The notes under the pieces were generated by a model, which was not told where the DNA came from, searched no databases, and saw only the letters and a program-made list of their open reading frames with translations. A DNA stretch of 64,000 nucleotides, taken from the NCBI GenBank assembly GCA_905221605.1, contig CAJNDS010000435.1, forward strand, positions 38,501-102,500, read 5' to 3'. This DNA comes from Symbiodinium natans (lineage: Eukaryota; Sar; Dinophyceae; Suessiales; Symbiodiniaceae). Both the position numbers and the translations under genes were made by a program. Below are positions 1 through 8,461 of the stretch, in pieces (positions within the stretch are counted from its first letter, which is position 1; each line of letters opens with the position of its first letter).

Positions 1-80
1 CTCCACCGGCAATCCTGCTGATGACATTGCGAGTCCTGCCCATGTGCAACATTCGCATGTTCGCCATCATGATACAAAAG

Positions 81-640
81 CTAGCGGGTACTGCTTGAAT
101 GACAAGAGGGTGAATGAACGTGAGAAACCGTGGTTTCGAAGGCCTCGCAGGGAAAGAGCTCCGACATTGGCCCCTCGCATCCTCTTCCTCTGTCGGTGGC
201 CGGTCTGGTCCTTGAAAATGTGAGGAGACTGAAGCTCATGCGGGCTGCGCCCCGTTCAAAAATGCGGATGCGCAGTGTCTCAGGCCCTAGCACCCTACGA
301 ACTCGATGCTTTTGCCCCTTTCCGCATTTGGCCGAGCAGGCGGTCCATGCCTTGGCATGAACCAAAGTAAAGTCCAACAGAAAAAAGGCAAAGGTCAAAC
401 ATGTTCTAATCGCCCCAACTTTTCAAACCCTCAGCATAGCAGGTTAAGGCTGGAGCTTCGCCTAAAACACACCGGAAACAAAACCCTGAGCCACCTCCTC
501 GGTCCTTTATGGCCTTGCTCTTTCGGTGCGCACAGCGAGTTGGAGCGATTTCGAGGCTCCGACGTCCCACTCACCCAGCATGCAGTCGTGCTCCTGATCA
601 ATGCGTTTTCAGCCAGACAACCAAATCGAGTGCTTACTCT
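81..640 (-). CDS. TSP1-repeat host gene, downstream exons (partial)
   Basis: Minus-strand reading gives a thrombospondin type-1 pattern: a Trp followed by CSAKCGKG and a basic RVRR stretch (about 300-360), then GRGCEG and a closing Cys further on (about 150-190). About 30 residues of unlike sequence separate the two halves and may be an unspliced intron. A second piece near 570-620 reads DCMLGEW, the usual lead-in of a TSP1 repeat. TSP1 repeats are normally extracellular, disulphide-bonded adhesion modules. Exon edges, full length and any signal peptide cannot be set. More TSP1-like exons on the same strand lie at 11588-11945, so this is probably one gene interrupted by about 10.7 kb of mobile DNA in an intron. 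Calling it a TSP1 domain is fairly safe; joining the exons is inference. Confidence 0.5.
399..570. other. No gene recognised; probable intron
   Basis: Sequence between TSP1-like pieces. ORFs here overlap on both strands and show no family motif. Likely intron of the minus-strand TSP1 gene. Confidence 0.3.
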
Positions 641-1002
641 GGCCGCTCTCCTCCGGATTGTAACACGGTGCCGTGTTGCACTGTATGCTCTCCTGCAGTC
701 ATCTGTCAGACTGCAACACATTGGCAAGCATGTCATGTCAGTACATGCAGGACAAACAGTAAAGGTCCGTTGACCTTTAGGGGTAGGGGATCAAAGAAAA
801 TTTATTTGGGATCAAAAAATAATTTAAGTCTAGGCGGATCAAAAAAAAACTTATTTGGGATCAAAAAATAATTTACTGAAGGCCTCGAAAGCTTCTTGCC
901 AGCGGAGCGGAGGCTGTAAACGCTCAGAAATGCAGCAGTTCTGGCCGTTCACAAGCTCTAAATACCGAAAAAACACAGCATTTAGGCGGGAACTACTGAA
1001 AA

Positions 1003-1210
1003 TAGCAGCATCTCTGAGTTTCCAGAGAGAGGCTGCAGATATTGTATTTAGCAGCAGTTCTGCACTTTCAGAGGCTGGAAATACTGTACACTGCAGCATT
1101 TCTGAGTTTCCAGAGGCTGCAAATATTGAAAATAGCAGCATTTCTGCGATTTCAGAGGCTGGACATACTGTAAATAGCAGCACTTCTGAGTTTGCAAAGG
1201 CTGCAAATCA
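1003..1210 (+). repeat. Imperfect 42-48 bp tandem repeats
   Basis: About five units built on AGCAGCATTTCTGAGTTTC followed by CAGAGGCTG and an ATACTGTA-like end. They run open in several frames, which explains the spurious ORFs on both strands. Confidence 0.6.
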
Positions 1211-1249
1211 ATGCTGGCATCTTGGCATTAGAAGTTTCAAAAAATGCGT

Positions 1250-1965
1250 ATACTCTGAAGCATGTATATTATGGCAAAGTATTGTATGTTCTTGTATAAT
1301 ATTGTATGACATTGTATATTCTTGCATGACATTGTATATTGTTGTATATATTGTTGAGTATTACTGTATTGTCTTGTATTTTCTTGTGTTTTTTTGTATC
1401 ATATTGCATATTATTGCATGTATTTGTGCGTGTGTGTGTTTTTTTAGTTTTTTTGTATATTCTCCTCTTTTTTGCAGATTACTGTATATTATTGTATATG
1501 GTTGAATTTTCTTTGTATATTCTTGCAGATTATTCTATATTATAGTATGTTTTTGAATACTGTTGTATATTCTTGTATATTATTGTATATTATTGTATAT
1601 TATTGTATATTATTGTATATTATTGTCTACTATTGTAGATTTTTGTATGTTTGTGTATACTACTTTATTTTATTGTATGTCATTGTGTTTTTCTATATTA
1701 CTGTATATTTTGCATGTTTTTGAAAATTATTGAACATACTGTTGTATTTTATGGAAATGTTTTGTATATTGTTGTCTATTATTGAATTGTATTGTCAATG
1801 ACTGAAAATTATTGTAGGTTATTCTTTTTGTACGTGTATATTGCAGCATGTTCTGGTCTATACTTGTATATTGTTGTATTTTTGTGTATTATTGAAATTT
1901 ATTGCAACTTTTGTAGTATATTCTTGTATTTTATTGGATCTTATTGTGTCTTCCTGTGTTTTTGC
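1250..1965 (+). repeat. T-rich TATTGTATAT simple repeat tract
   Basis: About 700 bp of degenerate TTGTATATTA units, purest at 1570-1630. Long ORFs here are low-complexity artefacts. Confidence 0.85.
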
Positions 1966-2075
1966 AAAAAAGTGCTCGCATCATGGGACTACTAAGAAAA
2001 CAGCGGGGGGGTTGGGGGGGGGCGCAGCCCCCCCCCCCCCACATTTGCAAACAGAACGCTGGCATCATTGGTGTG
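1960..2075 (+). repeat. G-run/C-run hairpin repeat, copy 1
   Basis: A G-run with a TT break is followed by GCAG and a C-run, so it can fold into a GC hairpin. The 3' flank reads ATTTGCAAACA, then a GCTGGCATCATTGG-like end. A similar TTTGCAAA...TGCTCGCATCATGG module also precedes it (1962-1988). The same module is seen at 27521-27745 and 28093-28147, and a partial copy at 28009-28050, so it is a dispersed family. Confidence 0.6.
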
Positions 2076-2099
2076 GAAAGGATATTCATATGCTTTGAA

Positions 2100-2233
2100 G
2101 CAAGCATGCCTTTCCTTTCATTTCACTTCCTTTCCTTTCCTTCCTTCCTTGCTTCCTGGCTTTCTTGCTTTCTTGCTTCCTTGCTTCCTTGCTTGCTTGC
2201 TTCCTTCCTTCCTTCCTGCCTGCCTTCCTTCCT
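2100..2233 (+). repeat. CTTC/CTTG pyrimidine microsatellite
   Basis: Run of CCTT and GCTT units directly abutting the left end of the DIRS-like element. Confidence 0.8.
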
Positions 2234-2481
2234 CCTTATTTCGTGTTATGTGTCAAGGGTTTGCTCGATGCATCTTAGTGAGAGCATGTCAGCACACATC
2301 TTGCATGTCGAATGGAAGTAACACCGCTCTTTCGTTTTCAGCCGCTAGGCGAACGCTGGGGAGATTTGTGCAAAAGAGTGAAGGCGAAGATGTATACCCT
2401 TGGGTATACAAGACTACATCCCCGAGGATGCTGCAATCCACGATTGCTGTGCAAGAGTTGCACTGCCTTCGATTCACCCCC
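2234..2481 (-). repeat. Terminal repeat A2 of DIRS-like element
   Basis: Near-identical to 2759-3006 (offset 525 bp). It is the last repeat of the element in its own direction. Confidence 0.85.
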
Positions 2482-2502
2482 GGGCGGGTGGGTGGGGATT
2501 CA

Positions 2503-2760
2503 AAAATGAAACTCTGTGTCTGAGCCACTCAGACCTTGCATGCAGGCAACGCACTGCTTCAAACACATGGAATGTCAAAGAACGTGAGTCATGTTCAGAC
2601 ATGAAGTCTAAAAATTTGGAACATGGTCTGTACTCGTGGATTGTTGTAGTGAACTCGTAAATCGGGCAAGATTCGGGCAAACCGCAAAAATAAAAGAACA
2701 TTTATTTTTGCTGCACATGAACACAAAATAAGGTCCTCTCCATCACGATGGATAGTTGCC
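2503..2760 (-). repeat. Terminal repeat B2 of DIRS-like element
   Basis: Near-identical to 11059-11316; a C/T change near 2607 versus 11163 is visible. It sits between the two A repeats. Confidence 0.85.
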
Positions 2761-3006
2761 TTATTTCGTGTTATGTGTCAAGGGTTTGCTCGATGCATCT
2801 TAGTGAGAGCATGTCAGCACACATCTTGCATGTCGAATGGAAGTAACACCGCTCTTTCGTTTTCAGCCGCTAGGCGAACGCTGGGGAGATTTGTGCAAAA
2901 GAGTGAAGGCGAAGATGTATACCCTTGGGTATACAAGACTACATCCCCGAGGATGCTGCAATCCACGATTGCTGTGCAAGAGTTGCACTGCCTTCGATTC
3001 ACCCCC
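2759..3006 (-). repeat. Terminal repeat A1 of DIRS-like element
   Basis: First A copy after pol. The pol stop codon lies just inside it, so the last few pol residues are encoded by the repeat. Confidence 0.85.
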
Positions 3007-6000
3007 AAGCGCTCAAGGCAGTGTCTACTATGGCATCCACGTCTATCTCAAATCTTGGTCCCCACGACTCGTCTCTGGCGCCTCGTGATGGGCCATCTGC
3101 TATGTTCGAAGTGGTGTTGACACGCTCGTACCACGCGTTGCACACCATCTCGTCACTGAGTTCATGGACGCAGGTTACGATCTTCCCGCCATAGTCATTG
3201 TCCGACATTCCACGAATCATGCACGCAAGAGCCGCATCGTTGTCTGTGAAGATCACCAGATTGCAGTTCTTTATCAGTGGTGCCCAGGTCCGGAGGCCCA
3301 TAAGAATCGCGAGACATTCAAACTCAAAGATTGGATTTCCACTGGCTGGGTTCATTCGAGCCACCACGCCATCACTAGCCCATTCGCTGAAAAACCCAAT
3401 TTTAGTTCCAGTCTCGTTGACAAGCACGCCACCAAGCCCCACCTTCCGCTTCTCACAGCTGGCATCCACGTATAAATGCATCGTGTTGCAGAGGTTCTGT
3501 GAAACACACCTGCTTGGAGCATGAAGGATTCTGTCACGCAAAGTCAGAAGTGTACTTCGAGCTTCGTCATCAAGGTAGCCTGCACCATCCCTGATGAAGC
3601 CGGTAAGTTTCTTGTATGCCATCCCGGCACCTCTTCCCGAGATTTGGCATTCGGCAAACTGAAGACGACCACGAAGTTTCTCGCCATCCTTCTTCTTTAG
3701 GAAGCCTTGATCGAGAATTTCGCTCACGAAGTCGAACACCTCTTTTTGCCGCTCCGGAGTATTAGAAAGGTAGACCCACCCGAGTTTTGCGTCACGAAGG
3801 TTGATCTCGAGGCCCAAGACTTTAGCAAGCGTCCCAAATGGATGCTCCTTGTTTTTCGATGTTCCCCAGCCAAGGACTTTGAAAAGCATGTCCAAGCACA
3901 TCTCATAGATCTTTGACAAGGGTTCGATCTCCGCACCGACGAAGTCATCGAAATAGACGCTCAGGTGCATCAGCAGTGTTGTTACTGCAATCCTCCATAT
4001 CCCTAAGGACACCCTGCAAAAGCTGTGGACCGAGTGCCGAGATCCAAAGGGCAACACCCTTTGCTTGAAGAGCTCAGCTGCCTGCGTCGCCGGGTTGTAC
4101 ACGCACAGGAAGGAGTCATCAAGTACTTCATCTGCTAGGGGCAGGTTTTTATATGCTTTGTGCAAATCCCATGATCGGACCTGCAGCTGGTGCGTACGGC
4201 AGGATTTGTCCTGGCTCATCCTGTGGCCCAGTCCCGCGGCGATGCAGTCTGCGGTGTGCACAATGATCGTATCGACCGAGCTGGCAGTGCTGTTGACTCC
4301 ACTCTCCAGGTAGTTGTCGATAGGACGTATTTGCCCCTTCTGCATGACTCCAAAGCGGCGTGTGACCAGGGAAGTTTCGCTAAGGCTGCTTAGGGGAAGC
4401 GGACCTTCCAACCAGCCTCTTGCCACCTCTTGGACCGTTGCTTCATAGGTCTCACGGTCCAGAGTTTCGTCTCCAGAGCTCTTGGTCGAGCCCAGAATAC
4501 TCTGACGCAGAGATGACGCATGGTGGTGCAGGTCTGCCATTGTCACGGAAGCGGAATGGCGTCTCACTCGGAAAGCTTCGCTCCTAGGTATGGCTCCTCC
4601 TAGCTGGAACCCTGACCGCATTTCCCTGGCGATTGCTACGTCTTCATGTCCCGAAGCTTGAAGCATCTCTTCAAAGACAAGAAGCCGTTTGCTCTTGAGG
4701 ATAGCACGGCAGTTTGGCTTCATCGTCTCTTTCAGCTCGGCCTCTTGGCCCTCTAGGTCCCTTGCACGACTGATCCACTTGCGCATCTCCTCAGTGCGAG
4801 TGCGCCCAATCCACTCTGGGGTGTTCGAAGCCAAAGCATTCAAGGTGCACAGCAAGGGTTCTGGCAAGCCACTCAGCATGTGACGTGGGTGCACTGCACA
4901 GGCTGCACGTTGGATGAACTCGTCAGGCTGCCAGGGTATGCCTACTACTGTCCTATGGGAAAGGCCAGGGTCTAACTTAGATGGGGCGTCTTCCTCGGGC
5001 CCTGCCGGTGAGGAAGGGGGCACGCTGTCCAGGCGTTCGGCAGCTGCAATGTGGCTGGCGGAAGCCAAGGGGAAACCCACATCTGTTAGCTCCTCGAGCT
5101 GGCTAGTCGAGAGCTTTGACACATTCCTGGGGTGGAACGCCACAAGGATGTCGCGATGCAAACCCGTCCAGGGCATGGCACAGTGGAGTGCATGTGGGTC
5201 AAAAATGATTCGTCCGTTCTGAAAGTCGATCACGTTACCCCAGTTCTGTGGTGAGTTTGAATGGGGACACATCGTCTCACCAGACGAATTCTGCAGCCAG
5301 AGGCCACCTCCCTCAAAGTCGCTTAGTTTGAGGATGCAATTTGGAATACCCTTTTGGTTGTTTTTGTCAACATGCGGTGGCCCTTGCAAATCTCTACCAA
5401 GGAGTACACAGGAGAAAAGGTGTCCTGGTGCACGTTCGGAAACAAATCTGCACAAAAGCCGGCTGGTTAGCGGGAATTCCTTAGTGTGTCTGCGGACCCC
5501 TGCAAGCCCTCCTTGAGCGTATGCACCCGACGTCCAAGAGAAGTCGCGGTCAGAGCCGGATCCCCGCGCGGCTTGTTCGGAGTGGAGCATGTCAAAAAGA
5601 GGGGTAAGGTCGGAGATCATGATCTCTGGCTTTTGCAGGCAGGCCATGGCATATTGCTCAGCAGGGTCCCCAGAACACAGTGCACGGAGGGACTGGCTCG
5701 GTTCGGCAACTCGAGGGCGCAGCTCGCGTCGGCTGGTGTCGCCCCCCAGTGTCAAGCGACGCAAGATGCGGGCCCCCGGCGGAAGTGAGAGCAGGGCAGG
5801 TTCAGACACTGCCTGATCGGGCAATGGGAACTCCGAAACCACCTTACGCACGCCGGGCAGGATTGGCTGGACGGAGTCCACGCTCACTATCTGCTTGAAT
5901 TCAGGCACCATGGCGGGGATTTTCCTGCCCGTGGGTTGCTGGCCGAGGGCAACTTGGGCAGCGCGATGCAGGTGATCTGGCGGGTCAGCCAGAGACGAGG

Positions 6001-6925
6001 GCAGCGGGGTGAGGCCACGCGCAAGAGCTTGTTCTTTGACCTGTAAAGCCATGTGTCGGCACAGCTGCAGCGGGTAGGCGGTTTCCTGGCTAGTGGCCCA
6101 GCGGTTGTGGGCGGTTTTGCCCCAGGGGGCATGGACATGCTCAGGTGATTCGCCAGGGCAAAGAACGGCAAGACTACGGAAGGCGGGTATATTGTGCACC
6201 AGCAAGGTACGTTTGCGACGGCGGCCCCCGAAGCAGCAGTGATCCAGGATGGTTGACTCATAGGAAAGACCTGTGACTTGAGCACGCCAGTGGCTGGTAT
6301 CCCAGAAGAAGCTTCTGTGTGGATTTTCACAGGAGACCAACTTGCCCTGGCCGATGGCGTGCCGGAAGATGCGGCCGGAGAGAGCGAAAAGCTGATTGGC
6401 AGCAGCAACCCGGGCTTGCAGAACGGGAGCGAGCATCGGCAGGCCGTCCGGAAACTGGTCGTTCCGGGTAGGTGGGGGGTCAGTGGCAGTGCGTTGGATC
6501 AATCTGGCACGAGAGGCCGTGCTGTGGGGGGGGGCGAGGTGGATGTATAGGCAAAAAGGGTTGTCCAAAAGCTCAAACAGCAGCTGAACAGATGAATCAT
6601 GCAAAAGATCGAGGCGGAGCATCGGCGCGGGAGCGCGTGGCGGGAGCACATGGTCCAACCCTATGCTATCCCTGAAACCCACGGCACGAAGCTCGGCGGT
6701 GAGACGGCCCGTACCTGCGAACACCTCAACCCCGAAAAAGGAGGATATGCAAGCGGCTTCAGCAACTGGCTTCGGTTGGGACAACGGAACACCAGGGGGA
6801 AAACAGGCTGCAGGTGGCGAAGTGTCACTGGCAGCGGGCTGAAGCACAGGCACCAGCGGGCTGTGGGCCGGTGCGGTAGGCGGATCCTCCGCGGGACAAG
6901 GGTTGGGGAGCTCGCAGGGCTCACG
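2999..6925 (-). CDS. DIRS-like pol: methyltransferase-like, 2OG-Fe(II) dioxygenase-like, RT, RNase H
   Basis: About 1300 residues, same frame as gag and reached through one UGA (6926-6928). Domains in order: (1) a C5-cytosine-methyltransferase-like fold with FFGVEVFAGTGR (motif I), LAPPHSTASRAR (motif IV position), CENPHRSFFW (motif VI) and RRRKRTLL (motif VIII-like). The usual Pro-Cys nucleophile is Pro-His here, so activity is unlikely. (2) A double-stranded beta-helix dioxygenase-like segment, HVD (about 5368-5376), a distal DPHALHCAMPW (about 5180-5200) and HRDILVAFHP, fitting HxD...H...R. (3) Reverse transcriptase with WDLHKAYKNLPL, LPFGSRHSVHSF and the YFDDF active site. (4) RNase H with YVDAS, FECLA, FTDNDAA and NIADGPSRG. 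It would copy element RNA to cDNA. RT/RNase H are near certain, methyltransferase-like likely, dioxygenase probable. Confidence 0.85.
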   Translation of the reverse strand, partial: REPCELPNPCPAEDPPTAPAHSPLVPVLQPAASDTSPPAACFPPGVPLSQPKPVAEAACISSFFGVEVFAGTGRLTAELRAVGFRDSIGLDHVLPPRAPAPMLRLDLLHDSSVQLLFELLDNPFCLYIHLAPPHSTASRARLIQRTATDPPPTRNDQFPDGLPMLAPVLQARVAAANQLFALSGRIFRHAIGQGKLVSCENPHRSFFWDTSHWRAQVTGLSYESTILDHCCFGGRRRKRTLLVHNIPAFRSLAVLCPGESPEHVHAPWGKTAHNRWATSQETAYPLQLCRHMALQVKEQALARGLTPLPSSLADPPDHLHRAAQVALGQQPTGRKIPAMVPEFKQIVSVDSVQPILPGVRKVVSEFPLPDQAVSEPALLSLPPGARILRRLTLGGDTSRRELRPRVAEPSQSLRALCSGDPAEQYAMACLQKPEIMISDLTPLFDMLHSEQAARGSGSDRDFSWTSGAYAQGGLAGVRRHTKEFPLTSRLLCRFVSERAPGHLFSCVLLGRDLQGPPHVDKNNQKGIPNCILKLSDFEGGGLWLQNSSGETMCPHSNSPQNWGNVIDFQNGRIIFDPHALHCAMPWTGLHRDILVAFHPRNVSKLSTSQLEELTDVGFPLASASHIAAAERLDSVPPSSPAGPEEDAPSKLDPGLSHRTVVGIPWQPDEFIQRAACAVHPRHMLSGLPEPLLCTLNALASNTPEWIGRTRTEEMRKWISRARDLEGQEAELKETMKPNCRAILKSKRLLVFEEMLQASGHEDVAIAREMRSGFQLGGAIPRSEAFRVRRHSASVTMADLHHHASSLRQSILGSTKSSGDETLDRETYEATVQEVARGWLEGPLPLSSLSETSLVTRRFGVMQKGQIRPIDNYLESGVNSTASSVDTIIVHTADCIAAGLGHRMSQDKSCRTHQLQVRSWDLHKAYKNLPLADEVLDDSFLCVYNPATQAAELFKQRVLPFGSRHSVHSFCRVSLGIWRIAVTTLLMHLSVYFDDFVGAEIEPLSKIYEMCLDMLFKVLGWGTSKNKEHPFGTLAKVLGLEINLRDAKLGWVYLSNTPERQKEVFDFVSEILDQGFLKKKDGEKLRGRLQFAECQISGRGAGMAYKKLTGFIRDGAGYLDDEARSTLLTLRDRILHAPSRCVSQNLCNTMHLYVDASCEKRKVGLGGVLVNETGTKIGFFSEWASDGVVARMNPASGNPIFEFECLAILMGLRTWAPLIKNCNLVIFTDNDAALACMIRGMSDNDYGGKIVTCVHELSDEMVCNAWYERVNTTSNIADGPSRGARDESWGPRFEIDVDAIVDTALSAWG

Positions 6926-8146
6926 TCAAGAGCCCTTCTTCGGGCACTCGTGTGCGCCGTGGTGGCCACCGCAGCGCATGCAGGTATGGGAACCACGAGG
7001 ACAGTCCTGGCCTACCTTGGCAGCCTTGCAACCACAGGCCATGTTGAAGTTCCAGCAACGGCGCCCGCCTCGCTTGGTCATAAAGGAAAGGCCTTTCAGC
7101 TCGGCTGGAGTGTTAGCCGGTTCGGAAGCAGGTTGCCCTTTAGTACGGCCTTTGCCTTTACCTTTGTCCCGGCGGGGACGCTTGGGGGGACGCTCGGTGT
7201 CGGGGTCATCAAGGGCCGTGGTGCTCTTGGGGGCAGAACCTGGAACAGGCATCAACTTGTACGCGACGCGAGGCTCGAGCTGCACTCGTTCCCAAAGAGA
7301 ATCCAGGGGGAGGATTCCGTCGGAGCCTGCACGCACACCTTTAGGCTCAGCAAGGCGGACCCAGGCAGCACGGTCGGCCTCTAGGACTTGCTGGACGGTA
7401 GTGGCCCTGAAGCCTGCAGTGGGTTCCTCGACTAGGTGATTGAGCAGGAACTCATTGTATGCCAGCACTTTGCTGTAGGTCGAAAGCCCTACAAGATCCA
7501 ACGCAAGGGCGCGTCGGTGAAGCGCATGGTGCAGGCTCAGGGCGGTGCTCGTATCGCAGCTGAAATCAAGGGTTTTGTCTTTGATGGTTAGGTTGGAGTT
7601 GGCGATCTCGAGCTCCTTTCGGGGCTTCTCCATGCGCAGTTCACTTTGTCTGGTGGTGAACTTGCTCGGAGGGAGATAGCGCACACTGTTGTCCATCAAA
7701 AGCTGCATGCAAAGGTCATAGCTTGCGTAGCTGCATTCTCCGGGTCCTGACAAACTCACACCAGACAGGCGAGCTGCCTGGCGGCGAATGCGATCCTGCC
7801 GCTCGGCGGTAGGCAGTTCTTTAACTTGATCCTCGCGGCTTTCGACCAGGGATTTCACTTGGCTGATCATCAGTGTTTGTGACTCGAAAAGAAGACGGCG
7901 AAGCGCAGACACTGAACCGAGAGAGGGCTCGGGGGCATCCTCTACTCCTGCGGCAGGAGCAGGCCGAATCAAGGCTTTAATGGCGTCATCAGAAGGAGTC
8001 TCGCCAGGTTGGCCGCACGCAAAAGCGAGCTTCGCGAGGGTGTCAAGCCCTTGCTTCGCAAGGCAAGCAAGATCTTCGGCAGTGAGGCCGGCAACAGCAG
8101 CACGTTCCTTAAAGACAGGGGTGGATTCGGTAAGGGTGCTGGCCAT
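6926..8146 (-). CDS. gag: DIRS-like gag with C-terminal Cys/His cluster
   Basis: The ATG at 8146 follows a good acceptor (8191) and gives about 406 residues. The open frame extends upstream to 8218 without an ATG. The C-terminus has a Lys/Arg-rich linker (RPPKRPRRDKGKGKG) and a Cys/His cluster (CWNFNMACGC, CPRG, CMRCGGHHGAHEC) resembling nucleic-acid-binding zinc knuckles. The central part aligns by eye with the gag at 22129-23451 (RLLFE.QT, LP.AER..R...QA.RL.G, YL.PSK..TR). It ends in TGA followed by C. The next 24 codons up to pol stay open in the same frame, so read-through could give a gag-pol fusion. Confidence 0.75.
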   Translation of the reverse strand: MASTLTESTPVFKERAAVAGLTAEDLACLAKQGLDTLAKLAFACGQPGETPSDDAIKALIRPAPAAGVEDAPEPSLGSVSALRRLLFESQTLMISQVKSLVESREDQVKELPTAERQDRIRRQAARLSGVSLSGPGECSYASYDLCMQLLMDNSVRYLPPSKFTTRQSELRMEKPRKELEIANSNLTIKDKTLDFSCDTSTALSLHHALHRRALALDLVGLSTYSKVLAYNEFLLNHLVEEPTAGFRATTVQQVLEADRAAWVRLAEPKGVRAGSDGILPLDSLWERVQLEPRVAYKLMPVPGSAPKSTTALDDPDTERPPKRPRRDKGKGKGRTKGQPASEPANTPAELKGLSFMTKRGGRRCWNFNMACGCKAAKVGQDCPRGSHTCMRCGGHHGAHECPKKGS

Positions 8147-8190
8147 GACGAGATCGCTCCTTCTACACAGATAGAGCACGTCTGAGATAC

Positions 8191-8210
8191 CTGCAAAAGA
8201 CTGAAACGAT
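8191..8210 (-). promoter_or_regulatory. Candidate (trans-)splice acceptor before gag
   Basis: Minus strand reads a pyrimidine-rich stretch ending TCTTTTGCAG, 44 nt before the gag ATG. The second element has a matching acceptor before its gag (23474). It could give gag-pol its own SL-capped mRNA. Function is inferred. Confidence 0.4.
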
Positions 8211-8218
8211 ACAAGCAC

Positions 8219-8461
8219 TCATGCACATGAAACATGAAGAGCAAACACCGTGACATGATTCATGTGTAGCTCCTACACTTCATCATTTCAAGGAAATGGC
8301 TACGAGAGTATCCCATGGATACTCAGATCACATGCACCATCACTTGAATGGCACACGCTGAACAGCAGTCGACTGTGTTCAAAGGGGCACCATGCTACTG
8401 GGAGCTTGCACACATGAACAAACTGCCCTAGCAACATGTCTGAACACGATACCGGTTTTCC
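8219..8461 (-). other. Spacer between recombinase and gag ORFs
   Basis: About 240 bp with no ORF of its own. It holds the acceptor described at 8191. Confidence 0.5.

Noticed and set aside
855-1545. Plus-strand ORFs with Ser- and Tyr/Ile/Cys-rich text
   Set aside because: Read from tandem and T-rich repeats.
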